From contig OY755044.1 of assembly GCA_963576565.1 (NCBI GenBank), positions 94,998,752 through 95,062,751 on the forward strand: a stretch of DNA of 64,000 nt, in the 5' to 3' direction. Source of the stretch: Aspidapion aeneum. Its lineage: Eukaryota > Arthropoda > Insecta > Coleoptera > Brentidae. The translations under genes were made by a program, and so were the position numbers. This document shows, piece after piece, positions 54,563 to 64,000 of the stretch (its first letter is position 1; every line of letters starts with the position of its first letter). The notes beneath the pieces are model-generated. The model ran no database searches. It was not told the DNA's origin and saw only the letters and a list, made by a program, of their open reading frames with translations.

Positions 54563-56090
54563 TTTGGCTAGGTTTTTTGGCAGTCTGTTACTCTTACCTT
54601 TATTCTGCGCGGGCGCAGAAGCGCTCAGCCATGCTGTTAGTAGTAGTTTGATAATTTGCAAATAGATGGCGAGACGTTTTTTTCTATAGCATTGACGATT
54701 AAGACCACTAAATTTTCAGCGCACTCTCAATTAAACAAAAAAATCGTATGTGCTCAGTTTTTTTGTCAGTTTGTCACCCTTACCTTTATCTTCTAAAAGA
54801 ATCTTAAGAATCTAAAAAATAAAAAACAATCAAAAGAAAAAAAAAATTGCAACCTATCTTCCATCACAGAATCATAATTTGGTTGGTTTGATTGTGGACC
54901 TACAAAAAGCATATGATACCGCAGACTAATATTAATCATACATACATAAAAGCGATAAAATAACTATACAAAGGGTCAAAATCTAAAATTAAAATTGGAA
55001 ATCGACTTTCAAAAGAATTCCTGGTAACGAAAGGCTTAAGACAGGGATGTTGTATCTCTCCAACTCTTTTTAAAATATATATCGCAGTAGCTCTAAAAAA
55101 CTGGGAACGCAAGGTACACGGCATGGGAATACAACTTAACGACCGATTTACCATATACACACTACAGTTTGCTGACGACCAAGTAATTGTAGCTAATGAT
55201 AAAGAAAACATGGAGTATATGATGAGAAAGTTAACGGAAGAATACCAAAAGTGGGTATTAACAGTGGACGTGGACAAGACACAATACTTATGTATTGGAA
55301 ACGAATCAAGTGAATTAGAACTAGAGAATGGACAAACAATATCTCCATGCAATGAGTATGTATACTTGGGTGTCACATTTGATAAGACAGGCACAGACTG
55401 TAAAGAACTGGAAAAAAGAATAGTAAAAGCAAAAAAGGTTATTGGTTGTCTTAACAGTATTTTATGGAGCAGAGAGATAAAGAAGAATGTAAAATTTAAC
55501 ATATATGAAACAATGGTAAAAAGCACGCAGTTGTATGGAATAGAGACTTGTCGCGTAACAGAAAAATACAAAGCAAAAATGGAAAGTGTCGAAATGGATT
55601 CATTAAGAAGATCAATGAGAATATCCAGAACAGATCATATAAGAAATGAGATCATAAAAGAAAGAATGGGAATCGAGGGAAGCATAACGGATGACATCAC
55701 TAAAAGGCAACTGATATGGTACGGCCATGTACAACGGATGAGCGACGAAAGATTACCAAAGCAGGTCCTAGAATGGCAACCAATAGGGCCCAGAAAAAGA
55801 GGGCGTCCTAAACTGGAATGGCAACAGTCAATCAAAAGATCAATGAGTCAAAAAAACCTGACGGAAGATGACTGTCAGGATCGAAGGAGGTGGAGAATAG
55901 GCGTCGGACAACGTGGAAAAACGTTCTAAACCGACATAGTAGTAGTGATACGCGATACAGTGGATTTTGGGTGGATGGCTCCTGTCGTTTTCTTTAATAA
56001 AGATAACAACATGACAGAGCGCTGCTGCACCCGCGCAGAACAAAGGTATGGCTAACAGACTGGCAAAAACCTGACCAAAAATACCCTAAT
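54563..56090. mobile_element. Inverted repeats bracketing a LINE
   Basis: 'ggcagtctgttactcttacctttattctgcgcggg' (54582 on) is inverted at 56018-56067 ('cccgcgcagaacaaaggtatggctaacagactggc'). About 60 bp pair. The LINE fragment lies between them. A further related stretch 'aacagattagcgaaaaacccgacc' follows at 56128. Likely a TIR element into which the LINE inserted. Confidence 0.6.
54850..55929 (+). pseudogene. Non-LTR retrotransposon, RT palm to C-terminus
   Basis: In order: VDLQKAYDTAD (RT motif A, 54894, one frame off), KGLRQGCCISPTLFKIYI (motif B), FADDQVIVA (motif C, catalytic Asp pair), KTQYLCIG, EYVYLGV, then the tail MRISRTDHIRNEIIKERMGI, LIWYGHVQRM, VLEWQPIGPRKRGRPKLEW and RRRWRIGV, stop at 55927. 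Frame is open from about 54955. The endonuclease and RT fingers are missing and a frameshift separates motif A. A 'tagtagtag' tail follows. Clade uncertain; RTE/L2-like tail. Confidence 0.88.
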
Positions 56091-56317
56091 AAAGATAACA
56101 ACATCAGCGTAGAATAAAGATAAATGTAACAGATTAGCGAAAAACCCGACCAAAATCACTAGAACTGTAGCATGTATTTGACGTCTTGGCTCCGCTTGTG
56201 TTGACTGCACTGTTTTTTTTTTGGGTTTGCGCTGTTGGCATCACTGAAATAGAGGCAGGCGCGTCGTTTTTTGACAAGTTTGACTTTCGGTGACGTCGGT
56301 TAGAGTTTAGCGTTTTA

Positions 56318-56709
56318 GCGCCGGTACACACACGCGTTCTTCTGCCGCGTGGTGTCGCAGCGGTACCGCAACCGTTGCCGCAAAAATCGATACACACACA
56401 TCTGTCGCGACATGACGCTACTGTTGTACGCATTCTGAGAGATAGATGTTGTTGTTCGTGGAAAACGTGGAATTTTTGCTTTCCTCGAAGTTGCCCGACA
56501 TGTCGCTTTTTTGCAGTGACAACAAAACACACGTGTGTGCGGTGCGGCTGCGTTCCCGGGGGGAGTGGCGGCAAAAAATGCACGCAAGAAGAACGCGCGT
56601 TCCTGCGATGTTGCAGCTCAACTGTGTGCATTGCGTCATTTATTTTATAGTATCACGGGCCACAATTGCGGTACCGCTGCAGCAGAAAAACTCATGTGTG
56701 TACGGGCGC
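56318..56709. mobile_element. PIF/Harbinger-like MITE with TTA TSD
   Basis: 392 bp starting GCGCCGGTACACACACG and ending CATGTGTGTACGGGCGC, flanked by TTA at 56315-56317 and 56710-56712. Inner TIR parts 'agcggtaccgcaa' / 'ttgcggtaccgct' also pair. GC-richer than the window average, so several frames are open on both strands; these are not genes. Confidence 0.85.
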
Positions 56710-56712
56710 TTA

Positions 56713-57508
56713 GTACTCGAGATTTCGTCCGTGAACCGCGACGTCACTTTAGGTACTCATTTTTCCTCACCCAAACCACCTCTGAGCGCCACCATATTCT
56801 GCGTAATTCAGAAGATCGTTCTCATATTTTCCGAAGTTCAAATTTTCATTTTTGTAACTATAATTTTAACGGATTTTATTTATTTATGTTTTGTTTGTAT
56901 GTGTGCCAAATTATACCAGCCATAAGCGAGAGGTCGCAAATTCCTTACTTAATCTCTCAAGTAAGTATGGTAAAACTGAATTCAGTGTTGCAATGAACCA
57001 AAATTATAATAGGATCCACAACGTCAAACGCATGGTGCAGGCATTTGTTATAACAAACGTTAGCTATCTATTTTGACAATAAGAAGTCCATGTCTACATG
57101 TTAAGAAAAATGCTTTTAAAACTATTTTAGAAAATTGACCGACAATCGATCTGCAAATCAGATGTAAATATTCGTTTTTAACATATCAATTCACGCGCTG
57201 TTTTTAAATAAAGATGTTTATTTTCAAAAAATATTCTTTTTAAGTTTAAATCCTTCAGGGCTGTAATTTCCGAGATACATATGTACTCATGTTTATAATA
57301 ACATTTGTTTTCAATTTTAATTAGTTTAAATTTAACGTAAAACGAATTATGAATATAGTAAAAAATGTCATGAAATTAAAAAAAAGTTTAACACGATTAT
57401 TTACTAACGGGCAAAAACATTCAACTATGAATTTCTTTGCTAACGGGTATTAAGTATAAATCTATGACTTGATCCTGACAGGTCTACATTTTGGTTAAAG
57501 GTTTGTCG
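56713..57508. other. Unassigned
   Basis: About 800 bp of AT-rich sequence. No inverted repeat or exon was recognised. Confidence 0.4.
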
Positions 57509-59173
57509 ATGGCGTTGACCTTAAAAAGCACCAAAATATTTCAGTGCTGGACACCTGCACCAAATTTGGCACACAGCTTCTACACATAATAGGGCTTCAA
57601 AAATTGCCGGGAGACAATCTCTGGCATGTCCGGATCATCCTTTGATGACGTCATCAAAATGGCGGACAAAATTTTTAGCAGGAAATTAGATTATTACCAG
57701 TAATTTTGTTATTTTTTAACCGATTTTAAGTTTTAATAGGTTATTTTAAAGCCTAAATAATTTGCTAAAAAAAACCTCATATTAATTTTTTTCTAGGGGA
57801 GGTAGTTTTATTGTATCCCTTAAAATTGTGGTAATTAGAAAAAACTGACAGCTTTATTCTCAACAAATTGTGTACAAAAAACAAAACCAAAAAAAATTAT
57901 ATTAAATATTAAGTATAAAACAGTTTTTTAATTTTAATTATTGTTTGTCCCTCTCTCCACTAACACACCCCCTGCCCCCACGATCGACTGAACTCTAATA
58001 ATTTTCTTGTATTGTATGCAAAATAAAAAACATTTTTTTGGGATTTATTAAATGTTTGTTAATAATTTTAGAAAACTAAACAAAATTCCTACCCTTTTTG
58101 CCACTGTCCCCACTCCTTCCCTCGAATAAATTTTCTCAGCCCGCCCTGACCCTTTTTATCCCCTCGAGCGCCCAAAATTCCTTTGATTTCTCCCAAAAAT
58201 TGACAACAAATGATTTAACAGTATTTTGTCAATTAGGATCCCGTGAGGTGATGGTGAAACTTACTTTTATCTTTGTTTATTATTGAATATACGACAAAGA
58301 CAAAACTCACTTTCACGCTCACCTCACCTCAAAAGGGGGCCAGTTGCCTCCCTTGCGCCTCCTTAAATACTCCCGAACCAAATTTGTAGTCCATTTTACA
58401 GGACTTTTAAATAAATTCTTGGTCCTGTAGTGTTTCGTAACATTCTATAGTCCTCTAGACAATTTTTGTACACCTACTTGGGCAGCTGATCACCCCTCGG
58501 AATTTGCCCTTTAACCCCTTCCCCTCACTCAAAAATACTTTAAGGTGTATATAGGTTTAAGGGGTGGATCAGAACAAAAAAAGAAAAGACTTAAGTAAGG
58601 GGACGGTAGAAAAAACAAAATATTTAAGAAATATTTATTTTATTAGGTACATTTTGTTTTTTCAATAAAAAAGTTTTATTATTTTGCTAATGAAAACAAA
58701 TTTGTCACATTTCAGAGACAAGACAAGGGAGGGCTGTCGATGGGGGAGGGGGCAAAAAATAGTTAAAAAAAGAGTAGTATACGTTCTAAACAATTTTCTT
58801 TTTGTTGTTTTAACGTTTCAATTTGTTTAGAATAAAACCGTTATTTTTCATTTATTTATTCCAATTTTAAGGCATGCATGAAAACTACCCCTCCTACAAA
58901 AAAACTGAATGCAAGTTTTTTTTTGCAAATTATTTAAGCTTTAAAATGAGCTATTAAAACTTAAAACCGGTTAAATATTAACAAAGTTACAAGTGATAAT
59001 CCAATTTCATGCTAAAAATTTGGTCCGCCATTTTGATGACGTCATCAAAGGATGATCCGGAGATGCGACAGATTGTCTCCCGGCCATTTTTGAAGCCTTA
59101 TTATCTCTAGAAAGCGTGTGCCAAATTTGGTGCTGGTGTCCGGCACTGAAATATTTTTAGGCTAACGCCACTG
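57509..59173. repeat. 1.66-kb palindrome
   Basis: Outer arms 'atggcgttgacc' / 'ggctaacgccactg', 'atatttcagtgctgg' / 'ccggcactgaaatat', 'caccaaatttgg', then 'gatgacgtcatcaaaatggcgga' near 57645 and its inverse near 59028. Arms of about 350 bp pair; centre near 58.34 kb is AT-rich. No coding. A duplication was not identified. Confidence 0.75.
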
Positions 59174-59278
59174 ACTATACCTTGCAATATAGGCTATCTT
59201 TTTTCGTCGTAGCAATCACATTATATTCACACAAAACTTAAAAATAAATTAAAATAAATGGATCCATGACGGATCTGA

Positions 59279-59756
59279 CACCTTCCTAGCTAGCCATGAT
59301 AATATATTAACCTTGAAAACAGTTTTTGTAAATATCGCAGAAACTGAAGCTCCTACGAAGTTTTTGGTTCTAACACGAATTATTGAGCAAAATATAGTCT
59401 ACTATATTCCGAAAACAGGGTATTGATACGATGCTCCTTTAAAAAGTTAAAAGAAAAGCATTTTTCAAAGTTTTTAATTCTCAAAAAACTGTAATTAGCA
59501 TTAAAGAATCTTGACTAAAATCTAATCAACACTATTTTACCTGAAAATTTTATGAAAATCGGTTCAGCGGTTTAGGAGCTATCGTGTTACGGACAGAAAT
59601 AATATACACGCAGACACACACACACACAGAAAGACATCACAACAATATTGCTAGGATAGCTCAAAATATATCCAAATAACACATTTTTGGCGTTATCTCA
59701 AAAAAAAAATTCGTCAAAAATAATACCTTCTCTAGTCATTGCTACACAGGCTAGGA
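59279..59756. mobile_element. TIR element (ACCTTCCTAGC ends)
   Basis: 'accttcctagctagcc' at the left and 'ggctaggaaggt' at the right are inverted. The middle has 'cggttcagcggtttaggagctatcgtg' and a CACA run (59617-59632). Related to 44068-44400. No coding. Confidence 0.6.
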
Positions 59757-60480
59757 AGGTAAAAATAAAATAATTTTATTGAAAAATGGCAAAATGAACC
59801 GAACCGAACCGTATTTAAACCTCCAAACATCACTAGTAGTATGTCGACAAAAATTGGAGTAAATCAGTGTACACCATTTAACAGCTGTCGAGTGCAGAGT
59901 GTTAATCAAAGAGGATCACAATATGTTTTACCAATGAATACACAGCTATTCATTGGTTTTACTTTTTACAATATACTACAGAGATAGTTTTCAACGTATT
60001 TATGTAAAATTTAGCTTTGAAAATTTGTGTATATATTTTTTATCAATCATGGTTTATTTCTCTAGTTTTTCAAACGTTAAATCACTCCTTTAAGGTGGTA
60101 CCACAATAATTTCAGACTATTTTTAACCAGAATCCTATCCTTGACATGGACTAGAGATTTGCAAAAAATTGTAAATTTTTGTTTAGTTTTTTTATTTTTG
60201 GTTAATTTAAATTCTTGTGAGATTAACCTGAAGAAATAAATGCTTATTATACTATTGCACGTTACTGTGAACCAAATCTCTGCAGTTGTTTGACCTGTAA
60301 GTGTTAAAATAATTCATTTAAACCTGTCGGAATCAATTCTTTAGACCTAGGAATTAAACCCTCTTTTAAGATCTTAGGAAATACTGGTCTAAAAGTTCAC
60401 ATTATTTAAGATTCTCCGTAGTTCTTTTGATAAATACATTAATTAATAAAGAGTTTTTAAAATAGTTATAGAAATATGGA
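59757..60480. other. Unassigned
   Basis: Contains 'gaaccgaaccgaaccg' at about 59796 and a small 'aatgaatacacagctattcatt' hairpin. No exon. Confidence 0.4.
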
Positions 60481-62330
60481 TCATAACAAAAACATTTCAT
60501 GTAAAAAACAGCCAAGTACGCGAAAATGGCATTCCGTAAAAAGAATTGAAATAAAAGTAATGCCAAGTTATGCAATACAAATTTCAAAATGAAAGGTTCT
60601 TACTAGTTTGGAAATATTTTTTAAAACTCTGCTATTACAGCCAAACTTCTTTATGTTCAATTTAGCACTGTGCTCAAGAATCATTTACAGCCGTAATAGC
60701 CAAGTTTAGAAAAATATTTCCAAACTAGTAAGAACCTTTCATTTTGAAATTTGTATTGGAGAACTTGGCTTTACTTTTATCTCAATTCTTTTTACGGAAT
60801 GCCATTTTCGCGTACTTGGCTTTTTTTACATAAAATGTTTTTGTTATGATTTCACTTCTTTTTTAAAGGAATTGGATAATACTTAATTTTTAAAGTAGTA
60901 AAATATGCGGAATATTGTGCAATGCCTTACTTAAATTTTTGCGGTTTTTTAAATTTTTTTCCATGGTTTTATTGTAGTTTCTATCAGCCTTCCAAAGCTC
61001 AGCTCTCTAGCGTTTCTGAAAGTGCACAATGTTACTTTTACATAACTTTACATGTATAGGGGAGGGAAATAAATTAAAATTGTTGTGTTTTTAAATTTTG
61101 TCCTATAGTTTTATCATAGTTCCTATCAGTCTTCCAATGCTCAGCTCTTTAGCGTTTCTGGAAGTGGGTAATGTTAGTTTTACATTACTTTACATTTATA
61201 AGGGAGGAGAGTAAATGAAAATATTGGACTTTTTAAATTTTTTCCCATGATTTTATCATAATTTCTATCAGCATTCCAATGCTCAGCTCTCTAGCGTTTC
61301 TGGAAGTGGGCAATGTTAGTTTTATATAAATTTACAGGAGAGGGAAGTAAATTAAAATGTTGGTGTTTTTAAATTTTTTCATATAGTTTTCTTCTAGCGT
61401 TTCTGGAAGTGGGCAGTGTTACTTTTACATAACTTTACATGTATAGGGGAGGGAAATAAATTAAAATTGTTGTGTTTTTAAATTTTGTCCTATAGTTTTA
61501 TCATAGTTCCTATCAGTCTTCCAATGCTCAGCTCTTTAGCGTTTCTGGAAGTGGGTAATGTTAGTTTTACATTACTTTACATTTATAAGGGAGGAGAGTA
61601 AATGAAAATATTGGACTTTTTAAATTTTTTCCCATGGTTTTATCATAATTTCTATCAGCATTCCAATGCTCAGCTCTCTAGCGTTTCTGGAAGTGGGCAA
61701 TGTTAGTTTTATATAAATTTACAGGAGAGGGAAGTAAATTAAAATGTTGGTGTTTTTAAATTTTTTCATATAGTTTTCTTCTAGCGTTTCTGGAAGTGGG
61801 CAGTGTTACTTTTACATAACTTTACTTTTATAGGGGAGGGAAGTAAATTAGCATTTTGGGGTGTTTTAATTTTTTCTATAACTTTATCATACTTACTATC
61901 GGTCTTCCAAAGCTCAACTCTCTAGCATTTCTGGAAGTGGGCAATGCTACTTTTACATAACTTTAAATGTATAGGGGAGGGGAATAAATTAAAATTTTGG
62001 GATTGTTGTTTTCCAGGGGTTTGGTCATAATTTCTATCATACTGCCAAATTTCAGCTTTGTAGCATGTCTGGAAGTACAGTAGAATATTGATGATCTATA
62101 CATGAGTGAGTTCGACGTTTTTTGAAATTTCGTAACTACTTTATTACTTTATGGAATTCCATGAAACTCGGAGGGGTTGTTAACTTCATGGAGATCTACG
62201 ACTGTGCAAAGTTTGAGATTCGTAGCTCATTCCGAAGTAGAGTTTTAGATAGGTCAAATATCGGCTGAAATGTTTCAAGAAAAGATAGTTACGGCGCGCG
62301 AACTTGGCGAGGCACTGCCGTGCCCTTAGA
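60481..62330 (+). mobile_element. Composite palindrome/tandem-array element, family B copy 3
   Basis: Palindrome 60481-60850 with near-perfect arms ('cataacaaaaacattt' to its inverse), tandem array about 60960-62050, and a 3' module ending in the GGCACTGCCGTGCC hairpin and 'cttagat'. Inside the array a block of about 387 bp (61051 and 61438) is duplicated with almost no change, a recent higher-order expansion. This is the longest copy. Confidence 0.75.
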
Positions 62331-64000
62331 TTTTTATTAAACAAATAACTGCTAATAATTTTAAAAGCATTTTTCTTTTAAATTATAATAAACCTACCTT
62401 TGAGCAAAAAGCATTAGATCACGTGACCAGCTGACAAACGGTTAAAACTGCTAACAGTTAGACATCCTGTGACAAATGAGGAGTTAGTCCAAAAAGAAGG
62501 CATTAATAAAGAAACATGCAGGTCGAGTAAGTGAAAATGAAAAAGAAAAATGCATTAGCTAGATAGATGTCACAAAATTATCACGTATATTTAATACAGT
62601 TAGTGTGGTGTGCGAATGATTTTTAGATTTTCATGAGAAATAAAACGCAAGGTATAATTTTTTAAACATATATTTTTGATGTAAAAAATTCCATATACAA
62701 TCTTTCATTTACAATGTTTTTAAAGTCACTGGTAATGTGACATTTACCTAGGATAATGCACAAAGCATTAATTAATATAAAAATAAATAAATAAATTATT
62801 AATAATAACTAACTACTACTACAAAGATTTTAAGGCAAAGATTGACAAAGTACGTATGGTCTGATGAAACTTTAATTTAAACTCAAAAATTGTTTATTAT
62901 TTAAACGGTATATTAACATAAATTCATAGCATATGCATGGGAGGATATAAAAGGATAAATTCCCCCCACGGACCATAAAAATAAAAATATGTAAAGATTA
63001 AAAAGATAGGCAAGCATTTTTCGTTCTAGATTTGGGAGGTTTAGGTATAGCGTAAATATGTCTTAAGGCCTGCCTACGCCACTCACATAAATTAATTAAT
63101 TTTGAACTTAAACCTTCAATTGTTTAAGAATTTTTGATATAAAAAGTTTCATCTCCTTCTTCTATGTATAAAAAATTGAATTAATAAAAATTTATATAAA
63201 ATATTCTCGTTGCCAATGATAAGACTAATATTTTTGAATTTAAATTTAAAAAGAAAATAGTAGAACCATACAGAGTGATACTTCTTTAAAAGTATACATT
63301 TTCATAGATAATTAAAATGTTATTTGGCTTCAATCGTCGAAAAAATTATAGTACTACCGTTAATTTTTTTAGCAAAGGAAGTTCGTCAATGATATTTCCT
63401 TATTAAAATATTGTCAATAACTTACGACGTAACCTCCTTGCCAAAAAACAAAAATGTAACTGCGGCCAAGTTAATAAAAAACAAAAAATTTAAAAAAGAA
63501 ACACTGGGAATAATGTTGCCTTTTTTGACGGTATACAGCGTGTCCCATTTTCGATGGGATTAAATGAGAAACTCGGTTATTATTAAAGATATCGATTTTT
63601 TTATTGCAGCTTACTGTGCTGTTTTTTTTGAGCCCTCAAAAACGGTGTAATCAGATTTTTGCAACACCCCGTAGTTTCTCTAACAGGGAATTTTTTTAAA
63701 AATTGCATTATTAATAATCCCTTGTATCTCGCTCATTTTGCAAGATATATTTAATGGCAACTTTTTTAGAAGAAAATAATGTCGTTGTCAATTTTTTTAA
63801 ATAACGTTTATTTTTTAAGATATTGTATTTATCATAAAAAATTAAACACGGACTTGGATTTTTTTTATTACTATTTTGCTTAATTTCATGCTATTGTTTT
63901 CACAAAATAATTAAAACTTAATATTTTTTTGTTTTAAGGTAAAAAAAATATATTTAATATTTAAAAAAAATTATTAGTCCGAACCTGGAAATTTCCAACA
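62331..64000. other. Unassigned, 1.67 kb
   Basis: AT-rich. A half MITE end ('cagcgtgtcccattttcgatgg') lies at 63535. Two donor-like sites (62390 minus, GTAGGT; 63425 minus, GTAAGT) lack convincing coding sequence beside them. No gene called. Confidence 0.4.

Noticed and set aside
54936..55571. 211-codon minus-strand ORF.
   Set aside because: Shadow of the LINE reverse transcriptase frame on the plus strand.
56134..56996. Several overlapping ORFs of 90-165 codons at 56.1-57.0 kb.
   Set aside because: They follow the higher GC content of the PIF/Harbinger MITE (56318-56709), occur on both strands, and show no domain.
62384..62420. Possible first exon MLFAQR with donor GTAGGT on the minus strand, near a CACGTG E-box.
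   Set aside because: Only six codons, no conservation evidence, and chance matches are frequent in this AT-rich stretch.

Overview
This is eukaryotic, AT-rich, intron-bearing DNA, most likely from an insect. The evidence is GT/AG-bounded exons with phase-matched junctions, long introns, and non-LTR retrotransposon (LINE), hAT, PIF/Harbinger and SINE relics of arthropod type. A beetle is my best guess from the look of the LINE protein tails, but that is weak inference. There are no bacterial or viral genes, no CRISPR array and no operon. Most of the window is transposable-element sequence, much of it nested.

Host coding content is small. The best-supported gene lies on the minus strand between about 35.8 and 27.1 kb. 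Four exons (33647-33402, 31690-31508, 27844-27710, 27272-27129) all begin and end in phase 0, carry consensus splice sites, and join into one reading frame that ends in TAA. A further lysine-rich exon upstream (35827-35491) probably belongs to the same gene, but its phase does not join directly. I do not recognise the protein. A possible first coding exon of another minus-strand gene is at 2523-2454, and a possible 36-nt micro-exon on the plus strand is at 1975-2010.

Layout: 0-1.5 kb, three copies of a CTGT-microsatellite hairpin element (family A; more copies at 7.5, 11.2, 37.2, 37.4 and 41.3 kb). 1.6 kb, pogo-like MITE. 3.2-4.8 kb, a terminal-inverted-repeat (TIR) element split by a foldback element with a 9-bp target duplication. 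5.7-7.2 kb, a composite palindrome plus tandem-array element (family B; also 33.8 and 60.5 kb). 8.5-10.8 kb, a ~513-bp tandem repeat interrupted by a hAT element. 12.1-13.7 kb, a 1.6-kb palindrome with regularly spaced GATGGCGGC motifs. 14.9-20.7 kb, MITEs plus decayed PIF/Harbinger-like, MADF/Myb-like and LINE coding relics. 21.0-24.1 kb, a 3.1-kb element with hAT-type ends and 8-bp target duplication holding THAP and SWIM zinc-finger relics. 24.6-25.6 kb, a 10-bp minisatellite inside inverted repeats. 27-36 kb, the host gene with TE-filled introns. 38-46 kb, palindromes, hAT relics, hAT MITEs and a tRNA-like sequence. 47-51 kb, LINE tails and nested foldbacks. 52.9-54.1 kb, a foldback holding a 50-bp palindromic hAT-like MITE and a tRNA-derived SINE. 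54.6-56.1 kb, a LINE between inverted repeats. 56.3 kb, a PIF/Harbinger MITE. 57.5-59.2 kb, another large palindrome. The last 1.7 kb shows nothing I can assign.

The strongest results are target-site duplications that can be read directly, several with a related empty site elsewhere in the window. They fix element borders to the base and give a relative insertion order. No element looks autonomous; every coding relic is frameshifted, deleted or truncated. Repeat borders without a stated duplication are approximate.
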